Counted from the first letter of the stretch, positions 53,499 through 62,901 are shown. The stretch: 64,000 bases of DNA from Lapidilactobacillus achengensis (GCF_003946655.1 NZ_RHOV01000004.1:1-64000), one strand, 5' to 3'. Notes: generated from the letters alone by a model not told the origin. A program made the numbers and translations.

Positions 53499-55773
53499 TC
53501 AAGACATGCAGATTAAGGGAAAACACTATCGTTTCACAGTACTCACATCGTCGTTGATTAGAATGGAGTATTCGCCTTCAGGTCGATTTACTGACGCTGC
53601 CACGCAAGTTGTCACTAATCGGAATTTTCCAAAGCTAAATTATCGCTGGATCGATCGACCCGATCTGCTAGAAATCATAACGGATAAGGTCCACTTGTAT
53701 TATGATAAGAGGCCTTTTTCAGCTCAAGGGCTATCCGTTGAACTGAATAAAGAGTTTTCCTATTTTGATCGAGTCTGGCATTTTGGTGATCGTGATTTGG
53801 ACACGTTGAAAGGAACAGCACGAACCCTAGATGGTGCAGATGGTGCGGTTACTTTGGACGAGGGAATTGTTTCTAGGCATGGGTATAGCATTCTGGATGA
53901 TTCCACGTCATTTGAAGTTTCGACGGTGGATATGGATGATCAACAGATCAGGCTAACGCCGCGTGAACGAGGAGCAATTGATCTATACTACTTCGGCTAT
54001 CAGGATGATTACTGCCATGCAATTGTTGATTTTTATCACCTCACGGGGAATCCGCCGTTGATTCCGCGGTATGCTCTAGGAAACTGGTGGAGTAGATTTT
54101 GGCCATACACTTCGGATAGTTATCTTGAGCTGATGGAGAAATTTCGTAAAGAAAAAATCCCGCTTTCAGTAGCCGTGCTGGATATGGATTGGCACTTGGT
54201 AGATATTCCTAAGAAGTATGGAAATGGTTGGACGGGGTATACTTGGAATCGCAAACTCTTTGCTGATCCGCCAAGATTTCTTAGTCAGTTACATCAACTA
54301 CGGCTCAAGACAGCCTTAAATGTTCATCCGGCCTCGGGAATAAGGGGCTTCGAGGAAGCATATCATCAAGTCGCACGGAAACTTGGTTTGGACGAGGGCG
54401 CTGAAGAAACAGCAAAATTTGATTTAACGAATGATAAATTCGTTAAAACATATTTTGATGATGTGCATCACCCATTGGAGGACCAGGGCGTTGATCTTTG
54501 GTGGATCGACTGGCAGCAAGGTGGGCTCTCTCGAATTGAAGGACTAGATCCGCTTTGGTTGTTGAACTACTATCATTATCGAGACAGCCAGAGAAAAGGA
54601 CTGGGTCTGATTCTTTCGCGCTATGCTGGACCTGGGAGCCATCGTTATCCATTGGGGTTCTCTGGGGATACAGTAATTAGTTGGAAATCGCTAAACTTCC
54701 AACCATATTTTACGGCAACAGCTTCCAATATCGGATACAATTGGTGGAGTCATGATATTGGTGGTCATATGGGAGGGATTCATGACGAAGAATTATTGAT
54801 TCGCTGGCTACAATTTGGTGTTTTCAGCCCAATTAATCGGTTACATGGAACATCCAGTGATTTTGTCAATAAAGAACCTTGGAACATGGAAGCGCCATAT
54901 CGTCAGTACGCCATAAGAATTCTTCAGGAGCGACATCGCTGGGTGCCTTATCTGTATACAATGGATGTTCGCAGTCATGAAAAGGGAATCCCGTTAGTAT
55001 TGCCGTTGTACTATCTAAACCCAGATAAAGAGGAAGCCTATCATAGTCCCAATGAATACTTATTTGGAAATCAGGTAATGGTCGCGCCGACGACATCGGC
55101 AATTGATCGGTCTTATCGTTATGCAAAGACGAGTGTTTGGTTGCCTGAGGGTACTTGGTTTGACTTTTATAAAGATTGGAAGTATTCAGGCAATACAAGA
55201 GTGGAGATGTACCGAAGAATTGATGAGACACTCGTTTTCGCAAAGGCGGGAGCAATCATTCCACTGGCCGCGCATCCAGACAATGAATTTGGCGTGGAAT
55301 TGCCTGAAACTGTGGAATGGCATATCTTTCCCGGAAAGAATAACATTTTTACATTGATCGAGGATCAAAAAGATCAACGAAGTAGATCAACTCTAACCGT
55401 GAACTGGGCAGAGGGGAAAGTGGAGTTGGCTGTAGCTACTGACTCCTCGACTTTTGCTAAGGAGCGGAGTCATATTCTTTGTTTTCATGCTGTGAAGGCT
55501 GATTCGGGATTGAACTACAAGCTTAAGATTATTCCGGGTGAGACACTAGACATTTCCGGCTTTAGTATGGCAAAGAACGCTGATATGTTACCTGAAATAA
55601 AGAAAAGAATGAAGAATTCGTGGACTGGGACGACGCAAAAAGAACAGTTGTGGGCATTGCTGAACCAAGAGCAATCACTTTTCGATCAGATTAACATTCT
55701 CCGAAATCATTGTGATGACTTTCTTTTCGGGATGCTGTACGAACCACTATTTATTGCACAAAGTTCCAAATGA
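53491..55773 (+). CDS. GH31-family alpha-glycosidase
   Basis: The protein has 760 residues. Features are an N-terminal beta-sandwich, the barrel start RYALGNWWSRFWPYTSD, nucleophile Asp340 in DLWWIDWQQGG and acid/base Asp393 in GFSGDTVISW, then NIGYNWWSHDIGGHMGG. The GH31 consensus after the nucleophile is usually DMNE; here it is DWQQ, so substrate choice may be unusual (alpha-glucosidase, alpha-xylosidase or alpha-galactosidase). It is the last gene of the operon. It is cytoplasmic, matching import of intact oligosaccharide. Confidence 0.88.
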   Translation: MSDQDMQIKGKHYRFTVLTSSLIRMEYSPSGRFTDAATQVVTNRNFPKLNYRWIDRPDLLEIITDKVHLYYDKRPFSAQGLSVELNKEFSYFDRVWHFGDRDLDTLKGTARTLDGADGAVTLDEGIVSRHGYSILDDSTSFEVSTVDMDDQQIRLTPRERGAIDLYYFGYQDDYCHAIVDFYHLTGNPPLIPRYALGNWWSRFWPYTSDSYLELMEKFRKEKIPLSVAVLDMDWHLVDIPKKYGNGWTGYTWNRKLFADPPRFLSQLHQLRLKTALNVHPASGIRGFEEAYHQVARKLGLDEGAEETAKFDLTNDKFVKTYFDDVHHPLEDQGVDLWWIDWQQGGLSRIEGLDPLWLLNYYHYRDSQRKGLGLILSRYAGPGSHRYPLGFSGDTVISWKSLNFQPYFTATASNIGYNWWSHDIGGHMGGIHDEELLIRWLQFGVFSPINRLHGTSSDFVNKEPWNMEAPYRQYAIRILQERHRWVPYLYTMDVRSHEKGIPLVLPLYYLNPDKEEAYHSPNEYLFGNQVMVAPTTSAIDRSYRYAKTSVWLPEGTWFDFYKDWKYSGNTRVEMYRRIDETLVFAKAGAIIPLAAHPDNEFGVELPETVEWHIFPGKNNIFTLIEDQKDQRSRSTLTVNWAEGKVELAVATDSSTFAKERSHILCFHAVKADSGLNYKLKIIPGETLDISGFSMAKNADMLPEIKKRMKNSWTGTTQKEQLWALLNQEQSLFDQINILRNHCDDFLFGMLYEPLFIAQSSK

Positions 55774-55775
55774 AA

Positions 55776-55872
55776 TAAAAAAACTCGATTCACACCTGTA
55801 TTGTGGTCTCTGGAAATTACTGAGTGGAACTAATTCCAGAAAATCATGACATGTGTTGAATCGAGTTTTTTA
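55776..55872. terminator. Long hairpin between convergent genes
   Basis: AAAAAACTCGATTCA near 55778 pairs with TGAATCGAGTTTTTT near 55858-55872 and has a bulky centre. It serves the GH31 operon and the convergent amidase gene. Confidence 0.75.
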
Positions 55873-56856
55873 TCAATTCAATTCCGTGGCGCCTAGTCCA
55901 TCACCCACAGGCAATTCAGTAACTTCGGACTTGTTCAACAGATCCTCGGTCAAGTGCGCCTCATAGAGTTGTAGGGAGTCGTAAGGCTGGAAGTAGAGCG
56001 TTTGGGTGGTCAGGTCAACGAGGGAACGATATTGCGTGTAATCGACGCTGCCGTCATCTTTGATTTTCACGCCGCGAGGAATCGTGACATTGTCTAGAAT
56101 CCGGAAGAGGTTGACCACATTCTTCTCGGTAGTGTCGGCGGCTTCGATGTTGCTGAGCAGATAGCTGGCGCGAACGAAGCGCTCAGGCGAGGTGTAACCG
56201 CCAGGTAGCCCGAACGTGCCAGAGCCAGGGCCGAAAGCGTTTAGCTTGTAACCGTTGATCTCACGATTAGGAGCGCTATGGGGATTCAGCGGTAAGTAAT
56301 TGCGGAGGTTCGTCAGGTGCCAATTGAAATCAGGACTGTTGGCCATGACTTTAATAGGATCATCAATGATCTGCAAGCTTTGGTCCTTGGTTTCGATCAC
56401 CACGGTGGCGCCGCTCAAGTCACTGAGAATAAAGTGCAGTGGCGAGGTCACTTTCAAAAGTGCGCTGGGCGCGTCCACCAAGCTGATTTGATCGATCGAT
56501 GCGCGAACATCGGCGATGCTCGCCATTTTACCTAAAACCCACATGATGAATTCATGCGGCGCCAATTGGCCGGCTTTTCCGGACATAGGCTGGGCGTATT
56601 CAGCTTCACCGGCGAAGTAAAGTTCGGCCATTGCCAGACCCTTCTCATTGACGCCGTCAGCGACTAGATAATCGCCAAGTTTACGTCCGATACCAATAAA
56701 ACCATAATCGAAATGAAAATGTTCGCCTAATTGGGAAGTCCATTCATAATTCCGTGGGGTGACCACTGGCCGACCTTTCAATTCGGGGCCGAAATCCATG
56801 GTCCGACCCAAGAAAATATGTTGATTCTCTGCGATATAACTAATACTTGTACACAT
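55873..56856 (-). CDS. Choloylglycine-hydrolase family enzyme, penicillin V acylase-like
   Basis: The protein has 327 residues, the usual size. After removal of Met1 the catalytic Cys2 becomes the N-terminal nucleophile; Arg18, Asp21, Asn173 and Arg229 are in place. The position that is Asn82 in bile salt hydrolases is Tyr80 here (ELYFAGEAEY), as in penicillin V acylases, so bile salts may not be the main substrate; N-acyl signals are possible. It is cytoplasmic with no signal peptide. GAGGAGG precedes the ATG. It is monocistronic and high in G+C. Confidence 0.85.
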   Translation of the reverse strand: MCTSISYIAENQHIFLGRTMDFGPELKGRPVVTPRNYEWTSQLGEHFHFDYGFIGIGRKLGDYLVADGVNEKGLAMAELYFAGEAEYAQPMSGKAGQLAPHEFIMWVLGKMASIADVRASIDQISLVDAPSALLKVTSPLHFILSDLSGATVVIETKDQSLQIIDDPIKVMANSPDFNWHLTNLRNYLPLNPHSAPNREINGYKLNAFGPGSGTFGLPGGYTSPERFVRASYLLSNIEAADTTEKNVVNLFRILDNVTIPRGVKIKDDGSVDYTQYRSLVDLTTQTLYFQPYDSLQLYEAHLTEDLLNKSEVTELPVGDGLGATELN

Positions 56857-57041
56857 GCCAATTCCTCCTCGATCAACACGTCTGACCGTGACACTTTGTC
56901 ATTATTGATCTTGCTTTTATTCTAGCACGATTTGATCTGAGCGACTATTGATTACAATTAGGATAAGTGTTTTATTTTGATTGGGCGGCAGGGGCGCTGT
57001 TGAAACGGCTTCCCGCTGAGGGGGCACAGCATATTCCTTTT

Positions 57042-57613
57042 GGGGATGAGATGGCAATGTCAAGCAAAAAAGTTGATACAGTAAGAACCCAATTTAGCAG
57101 CTCGGCTAAGCCTTCCCGGGGTCACCAATATCGAGTTGCGGACCACTAACCACAGCCGTCAATAACGTGGCGTCGAATCAATTGGACACAGCTTGCTAGT
57201 CGGCGTGAGAGCTTCAATGAATAAGATACCATGAGCGGCTGGAGCGGAGAGAATCGGGGTGAGATCGCCGTGAAATTAAATGATAGCGTGGAACACAACG
57301 GATTGCTTTTGAGCACGACTAGCGATTTCACTGGATTGATGCAATCAATCCAGTGAAATTGCGTATCGGCGCAGAAAGCAGTTGTGAGGAACGCGTTTTT
57401 GGCGGCTCCGCCACTTAGGACAATGCTCCGCTTTGAGATTCGCGTGGGCTTTGCGAAGCTCAAAGTGACGCCCACAGCGAGCTCACCCCGATTCTCGCAG
57501 CGCAAGCCGCGGACAAGATAGAGACGTGCTGCGAGGTGCAGACCGCTGCGCCTTAAAGTATCTACTTGCCCAATCTGCTGCGCAACTTAGTCAAGTAGAT
57601 AAATTAATGATCA
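57042..57613. repeat. Long direct repeat, copy 1 (about 570 bp)
   Basis: Nearly identical to 58588-59165, with small differences. It contains a perfect 15-base inverted pair (57249-57263 and 57482-57496), a perfect 16-base hairpin (57325-57340 with 57344-57359) and a CTTTGAG/CTCAAAG hairpin near 57440-57464. It ends inside a structured repeat unit of the type seen at 11706-12032. The reverse frame 57146-57505 is not counted as a gene. From 56857 to 57041 only the promoter of the amidase gene is expected. Confidence 0.85.
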
Positions 57614-57766
57614 CGGTCTAACCGCACCTCTCCGCACTCTGGATTTGAAACGTGCTCACCGACCTAGCTCCTTCCGCTTAGCAACGCAACTATTCTGGAG
57701 GCAAAGACCAGCCTCCAAAATCCTGGCTAGGTTAATGCTCGAAGTCGACCCGGTGCGCTGCGCACG
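57526..57766 (+). repeat. Structured repeat units E and D
   Basis: Unit E (57526-57637) matches unit C at 11921 but its inner stem is TATCTACTTG 57559-57568 with CAAGTAGATA 57592-57601: three bases differ from unit C in each arm and still pair. Unit D (57652-57766) matches unit B at 11797 with stems CACCG 57657-57661 with CGGTG 57751-57755 and GGAGGC 57697-57702 with GCCTCC 57711-57716. Confidence 0.8.
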
Positions 57767-57844
57767 TTTGCCAGTCTTTCCATAAATGTATTTGTTGTCG
57801 ATAGAGGTAATTACTGATATAATTACATCGAAGAGGTGATAAGG

Positions 57845-58081
57845 ATGACTGTCAAAGCGCGTATTCAGGGGAACTCCATGATGATTACGATACCGGCCAG
57901 TTTTAAGGTCTCCGAGAATACTGAGTATGAAGCTGTGCTGGACGAGAACGGGATTATTTCGTTTGTTCCAGCACACAAGAATATCTATCAGGACCACCCT
58001 GATTATGATTTTAGGAAAGCAATTTCAGAGCTTGATCTTGGTGATAATGCTGGATTAGTGGGTAAAGAGAATGTCTGGTGA
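57845..58081 (+). CDS. mazE: MazE-like antitoxin
   Basis: The protein has 78 residues. The N-terminal AbrB/MazE-type half (VKARIQGNSMMITIPASFKVSENTEYEAVLDENGIISFVP) binds DNA as a swapped-hairpin dimer. The acidic C-terminal part (SELDLGDNAGLVG) would wrap the toxin. The ATG at 57845 follows AGAGGTGA. It overlaps the toxin gene by 11 bases, the normal antitoxin-first order, and autoregulation is likely. Confidence 0.85.
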   Translation: MTVKARIQGNSMMITIPASFKVSENTEYEAVLDENGIISFVPAHKNIYQDHPDYDFRKAISELDLGDNAGLVGKENVW

Positions 58082-58442
58082 ATTGATTTTTCCGAAGCAG
58101 GGTGATTTGATTTGGATTGATGCCGAGCCGCATGCTGGGCATGAATATGGTGGTCATCATCCCCAAAATAATAACATTCGTCGACCGATGCTAGTCGTTA
58201 GTTCAACCGTTTATAATGAACGCACAGGAATGGTGGTTGGCTTTCCGATAACCTCTAAGATTCCTAAAGGGTTCCCAGCTGCGTTGAGTGTCAAAGGTGT
58301 TAAAATCAATGGTTTTGCGATTACCAGCAATATGTTGGGGTATGATTATGCTGCTCGTAATGGTGAGGTTGTCGATCACGTTAGCAAAGTGTTACGTCTC
58401 AAAGCTTTGGCAGCGGTTAAGGATATTTTCGATTTTTACTGA
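58071..58442 (+). CDS. mazF: MazF/PemK-type mRNA interferase toxin
   Basis: The protein has 123 residues. The start FPKQGDLIWIDAEPHAGHEYGGHHP, RRPMLVVSS (Arg37/38) and FPITSK (Thr61) fit the MazF fold and its catalytic Arg and Thr/Ser. An insertion of about seven residues (HPQNNNI) lengthens the first loop, which touches RNA, so its cleavage site may differ. It cleaves mRNA in the cytoplasm when MazE is lost. Direct repeats lie on both sides of the pair. Confidence 0.87.
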   Translation: MSGELIFPKQGDLIWIDAEPHAGHEYGGHHPQNNNIRRPMLVVSSTVYNERTGMVVGFPITSKIPKGFPAALSVKGVKINGFAITSNMLGYDYAARNGEVVDHVSKVLRLKALAAVKDIFDFY

Positions 58443-58477
58443 GGATTATGACGGATTAACTATCTGATTAATAGCGC

Positions 58478-58517
58478 AAAAAAGCTGAAAGTGGCGTTGG
58501 CCGCTTTCAGCTTTTTT
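58478..58517 (+). terminator. Terminator of mazEF
   Basis: AAAAAAGCTGAAAG and CTTTCAGCTTTTTT arms around a GGC/GCC inner stem. Confidence 0.9.
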
Positions 58518-58587
58518 GAAACGTGTTCGCCACCCCCAGCTTGTGCCACTTAACTACGCTAGGCAGCTGTCAAACAATGATCCACTC

Positions 58588-59165
58588 GGGGATGATACAG
58601 CAATGTCAAGTAATAAAGTTGATGCAGCAAGAACCAAATTTAGTAGCTCAGCTCGGCTAAGCTTTCCCGGGGGCACCAATATCGAGTTGCGGATCACTAA
58701 CCACGGCCGTCAATAACGTGGCGTCGAATCAATTGGACACAGCTTGCTAGTCAGCGTGAGAGCTTCAATGAATAAGATACCATGAGCGGCTGGAGCGGAG
58801 AGAATCGGGGTGAGATCGCCGTGAAATTAAATGATAGCGTGGAACACAACGGGTTGCTTTTGAGCACGACTAGCGATTTCACTGGATTGATGCAATCAAT
58901 CCAGTGAAATTGCGTATCGGCGCAGAAAGCAGTTGTGTGGAACGCGTTTTTGGCGGCTCCGCCACTTAGGACAAGGCTCAGCTTTGAGATTCGCGTGGGT
59001 TTTGCGAAGCTCAAAGTGACGCCCACAGCGAGCTCATCCCGATTCTCGCAGCGCAAGCCGCGGGCAAGATAGAGACGTGCTGCGAGGTGCAGACCGCTGC
59101 GCCTTAAAGCATCTACTTGCCCAATCTGCTGCGCAGCCTAGTCAAGTAGATAAATTAATGCTCAC
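58588..59165. repeat. Long direct repeat, copy 2 (about 578 bp)
   Basis: Second copy of 57042-57613. The outer stem of the inner element is kept with one C-to-T change giving a G-T pair (CTCATCCCGATTCTC). Its final unit F keeps TATC-type arms (CTACTTG/CAAGTAG) but has a different 3' end, where GTGCT pairs with AGCAC and CGAGG with CCTCG. The reverse frame 58751-59056 is rejected as a gene. A partial unit start (AACGTGTTCGCC) lies at about 58520. Confidence 0.85.
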
Positions 59166-59194
59166 AGCCACCCATCCTCGCGGAGCACTCTGGC

Positions 59195-59229
59195 AAAAAA
59201 GCCCCTGCCCAAAAAATTCAGGCAGGGGC
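59195..59229 (-). terminator. Terminator of the ABC exporter operon
   Basis: GCCCCTGCC (59201-59209) pairs with GGCAGGGGC (59221-59229); on the minus strand a run of six T follows. Confidence 0.88.
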
Positions 59230-59238
59230 GATGGAACT

Positions 59239-61035
59239 TTAGGCCTCTAAGGGCTCCAGTTTCAGCATTTCGTATTGTGATTGGTAAAGTTGGTAATAAA
59301 GTCCGTGTTGGTGCATCAGTTCATCGTGCGTGCCGTGTTCCATGATCTGGCCACCATCAATGTAGAAAATCTGGTCGCAGTTTTTGATCGTGGATAAGCG
59401 GTGGGCGATGATGAAGGAAGTGCGACCTTTCAGTAGGGCCAGCAAGCCAGATTGTAATAATTCTTCTGTCTTGGTGTCAATGCTTGAAGTGGCTTCATCC
59501 AGGATCAGGATCCGCGGATCAGCCAGTAAGACGCGGGCGAAGGCGACCAGTTGTCGTTGACCGGCAGAAAGGGTGCTCCCGCGTTCTTCGACTTTAGTTT
59601 GGTAGCCGTCTTTCAATTCGCTGATGAAATCGTCAGCGCGGACGATTTTGGCGGCGGCGACGACTTCTTCGTCGGTAGCGTCCAGCTTGCCGTAACGGAT
59701 GTTATCCATGATCGTGCCGGAGAAAATAAAAGTGTCTTGCAACATGACGCCCATTTGTTTCCGGAGCGAGGACAGGGTGACATCGCGCACGTCATGATCA
59801 TCGATCTTAACATCGCCCTCGTTGACATCGTAGAAGCGACTCAACAGGTTGATGATCGTGGTTTTACCAGCGCCGGTCGGACCGACTAAGGCGACGGATT
59901 GACCTTGGTCCACGTGGAAATTCACGTCGGTCAGGATATTCTTCCCAGGTTCATAGCGGAAGTAAACATGATCGAAAGTGACATGACCTTGGATCTGAGG
60001 CAGGTTCTTCGCTTGAGATTGGTCTTCGATCTCTGGCTTTTCATCTAGGGTTTCGAAGATCCGTTCCAAGTAGGCGGTGGCGGTGATCAGCGAGTTATAG
60101 AAGTTCCCAATATTGATGACGGGGTTCCAGAAGTTGTTGATATAACCGATGAAGGCGATCAGCGTCCCGGTACTAACGTCAACGCCGATATTGCGGATCC
60201 CGACGAAGTAGATCAGGCTCATGGTCAAAACGGCGATATTTTGCACGCCGGGCCAGAGCAGGAACTGGATCTTGACCGCGTGCATCCAAGAGGTCCGGTA
60301 GGCTTCGTTATCCTCGTTGAAGATGCGGAAGTTTTCCTTCTCCCGAGCGAAAGATTGGGTCACTTTGATCCCGGAAATACTTTCGTGGATATATGCGTTC
60401 AAGTTGGACTGCTTGTTACTGAGGATCTGGTAGGCTTTCCGTTGCCGATCTTGGATAAACCAGACCATGATCACCAAAACCGGGATCAAGATCAAGCTGT
60501 ACCAAGTCAGACGCGCGTTGATGGCGAACATGAAGATCAAGGTGATGATCACGTTGAAAACATCGGAAATCAAGTTGACCAAACCGTTCGACAGCAGATC
60601 ACTCAAGGTGTTGATGTAATTGACCACCCGAATCAAGATTTTGCCGTGGGGCCGATTATCGAAGTAGGAGAAGGACAGGCGTTGTAAATGCTGGAAAATA
60701 TCCAAACGCATATCTTTCAAGACATCTTGGCCTAATTCGGTGATGTGGTAGATCCGGTAGCGCAGACACCAGCCAATGAAGAACAGTGAGGCGGTAAAGA
60801 GGCCGCCGATCAGCCATAATTGGCGATAATCCTTATTGGGGATGATCGTATCAATGGTGATTTTAGTGAAATATGGTCCTAACATCCCGGCGACATTGGC
60901 GAGAATGATCACGATCAAAATCAGGTAGATCTTGGTCATATAAGGTTTTAAATAGTGAGCTAGTCTTTTGTAATCATGCCAATTGAACTGTTTCGTCAGT
61001 TCTTCATCGACGTTTGATTTATTTCGTGTTGCCAA
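59239..61035 (-). CDS. ABC exporter half, canonical ATPase site (LmrD-like)
   Basis: The protein has 598 residues. Six membrane helices (about 35-330) precede an ATPase with GPTGAGKTT, signature STLSAGQRQ, Walker B ILILDEATSSID and switch His in IIAHRLS. The signature is LSAGQ rather than LSGGQ. The start is a TTG at 61035 placed six bases after GGGGGAG, overlapping the previous gene by 17 bases. With its partner it forms a heterodimeric multidrug or lipid exporter of the LmrCD/BmrCD type. Confidence 0.88.
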   Translation of the reverse strand: MATRNKSNVDEELTKQFNWHDYKRLAHYLKPYMTKIYLILIVIILANVAGMLGPYFTKITIDTIIPNKDYRQLWLIGGLFTASLFFIGWCLRYRIYHITELGQDVLKDMRLDIFQHLQRLSFSYFDNRPHGKILIRVVNYINTLSDLLSNGLVNLISDVFNVIITLIFMFAINARLTWYSLILIPVLVIMVWFIQDRQRKAYQILSNKQSNLNAYIHESISGIKVTQSFAREKENFRIFNEDNEAYRTSWMHAVKIQFLLWPGVQNIAVLTMSLIYFVGIRNIGVDVSTGTLIAFIGYINNFWNPVINIGNFYNSLITATAYLERIFETLDEKPEIEDQSQAKNLPQIQGHVTFDHVYFRYEPGKNILTDVNFHVDQGQSVALVGPTGAGKTTIINLLSRFYDVNEGDVKIDDHDVRDVTLSSLRKQMGVMLQDTFIFSGTIMDNIRYGKLDATDEEVVAAAKIVRADDFISELKDGYQTKVEERGSTLSAGQRQLVAFARVLLADPRILILDEATSSIDTKTEELLQSGLLALLKGRTSFIIAHRLSTIKNCDQIFYIDGGQIMEHGTHDELMHQHGLYYQLYQSQYEMLKLEPLEA

Positions 61036-62773
61036 CTTGCTCCCCCTTTTCTAAGCCCAGTTGTTTCTGGAAAACTTCATAGTATTTGCCGTGTAGCGCC
61101 ATCAGTTCATCATGGGTGCCGTGTTCAACCACACGGCCTTTCTCCATTAAGAGAATCTGATCGGCGTCGCGGACAGATGAGATCCGGTTGGCGATGATGA
61201 AGGTGGTCTTCTTGGTGGTCATCTTACCTAATTCCTGTTGGATCTTGGTTTCGGTCTCCATATCAACGGCCGAAGTCGTATCGTCCAGGATCAGGATCGA
61301 CGGGTCCTTGGCCAAGGCACGAGCCAGGGAGATCCGCTGTTTCTGACCGCCAGATAAACCGACGCCCCGCTCGCCAACGACGGTTTCATAACCTTCAGGC
61401 ATCTTCGCGATAAAATTATCAGCGTCCGCGATCCGCGCCACTGACTGCACGTACTGTTCGTCTAAGTGCGGCCGACCGAAGGAAATATTGTCCGCGATCG
61501 TGTTTGAGAAGAGGAACACATCCTGCATGACCATAGAAATATTGTCCCGCAATTCGCGGATCGGATAATCCTTGGCGTTGCGATCATCAATCGCTACTGT
61601 GCCGCTCGTCGGATCGTAGAAACGCCCGATCAAGTTGACTAGCGTGGTTTTGCCAGAGCCGGTCTCACCAATGATGCCGACTGTTTCACCTGGTTGCGCG
61701 GTGAAATTGATGTCGGTCAAAACATGGTGTTCTGGGTCGTCAGCGAAATGGAAGCTGACGTGGTCAAATTCAACCTTGCCTTGGACCCGGACTTGGTTCT
61801 TGGCATTGCGAACTTCAATCTTGGGTTTGGCCGCCAGCATTTGCCGAATCTTGACGCAAGAAGCCAAGAAGCGCTCCACATCGTTGATCAGCCAGCCACT
61901 CATCCGCATGGGCTGATTGAGCATCCATAAGTAGCCGTTGAAGACGACCAGGTCACCCAGCGTCATTTCACCCTTGATCACCAAATAACCGCCGAAAACC
62001 AGCGCGATGACGCTTAAACTGTTGGCCACTCCATCTTGCCAAGGCAAGAAACGTTTGGAAACGTTAGCGGCGTCCATGTTGCGTTTCTTGTAATCTTCGT
62101 TATGCTCGTTGAATTTCTCGATTTCGAAATCCTCACGCACAAAAGCCTTAACGACACGATTACCACTGATGTTCTCTTCCACCATGGAATTTAGCCGCGA
62201 GAAACTCTGCCGGATTTGGAAGAAGACCGGATGTTGCGCCCGCGCCATGGCCTGAGTCAGAAAATAGATCACTGGGGTGACCGCCACTAAAGCCAGGGTC
62301 AGTTTCCAGTTGATCGTGCCCATAATAACGATCGAAACCACAAAGTAGAAGATGCATTCCAAAACTTGGTAGCTGACCCAAGAAACGAAATGGCGAATCG
62401 CGTCGGTATCCCCAGTCATACGGGTCATAATGTCACCAACACGAGTGTGATTAAAGAAGTCGAAATCCAACTCCTGCAACTTTTTGTACATATCTTGACG
62501 CAAATCGAATAGGGTGTTCTGGCCGGTTTGTTCGAATAAGATTTGATAAAGATAGCGGGTGATCGTCCGCACCAGCGTCGCTCCAATCATGACCAGCAAG
62601 AACGGCACGAGTAAACTATCCTTATTGCCGTCAATGACCTGATCGACGATTTGCCCCATAATATATGGATTGACTAAAATCAAAGCCGTACTGATCAAGA
62701 ACAAGAATGTTGCGATGATCAGCTTGCGTCGGTTAACTTTGACATACTGCCAGATCCATTGAAAATTATTCAT
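61019..62773 (-). CDS. ABC exporter half, degenerate ATPase site (LmrC-like)
   Basis: The protein has 584 residues from the ATG at 62773, ten bases after GGAGG; the frame reaching 62860 would overlap the divergent promoter. Walker A is GETGSGKTT, signature GLSGGQKQ, and Walker B ILILDDTTSAVD has Asp in place of the catalytic Glu, as expected for the degenerate half of a heterodimer. The His loop reads IIANRIS, so the switch His is Asn, again degenerate. It is the first gene of the operon. Confidence 0.9.
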   Translation of the reverse strand: MNNFQWIWQYVKVNRRKLIIATFLFLISTALILVNPYIMGQIVDQVIDGNKDSLLVPFLLVMIGATLVRTITRYLYQILFEQTGQNTLFDLRQDMYKKLQELDFDFFNHTRVGDIMTRMTGDTDAIRHFVSWVSYQVLECIFYFVVSIVIMGTINWKLTLALVAVTPVIYFLTQAMARAQHPVFFQIRQSFSRLNSMVEENISGNRVVKAFVREDFEIEKFNEHNEDYKKRNMDAANVSKRFLPWQDGVANSLSVIALVFGGYLVIKGEMTLGDLVVFNGYLWMLNQPMRMSGWLINDVERFLASCVKIRQMLAAKPKIEVRNAKNQVRVQGKVEFDHVSFHFADDPEHHVLTDINFTAQPGETVGIIGETGSGKTTLVNLIGRFYDPTSGTVAIDDRNAKDYPIRELRDNISMVMQDVFLFSNTIADNISFGRPHLDEQYVQSVARIADADNFIAKMPEGYETVVGERGVGLSGGQKQRISLARALAKDPSILILDDTTSAVDMETETKIQQELGKMTTKKTTFIIANRISSVRDADQILLMEKGRVVEHGTHDELMALHGKYYEVFQKQLGLEKGEQVGNTK

Positions 62774-62901
62774 AGATTTGAATCCTCCAATCTTCAAGAG
62801 TCTATTATCAACGTTTTTTTTGAGATTGGAATGGTCAATGCTCGTCAAATTAATGTACAATGTTATACGTACACCTATATCAACTGAAAGGGGTCAATCA
62901 G
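62774..62901. promoter_or_regulatory. Divergent promoter region of the exporter and the AraC gene
   Basis: About 130 A+T-rich bases with GTACAATGTTATACGTAC (62854-62871), whose GTAC ends are palindromic. It probably holds both promoters and the AraC-type binding site. Confidence 0.4.

Noticed and set aside
57146-57505. 119-residue reverse frame (and its twin at 58751-59056)
   Set aside because: Both lie inside the long direct repeat, cross perfect hairpins, and differ in length because of copy differences that do not preserve the frame.
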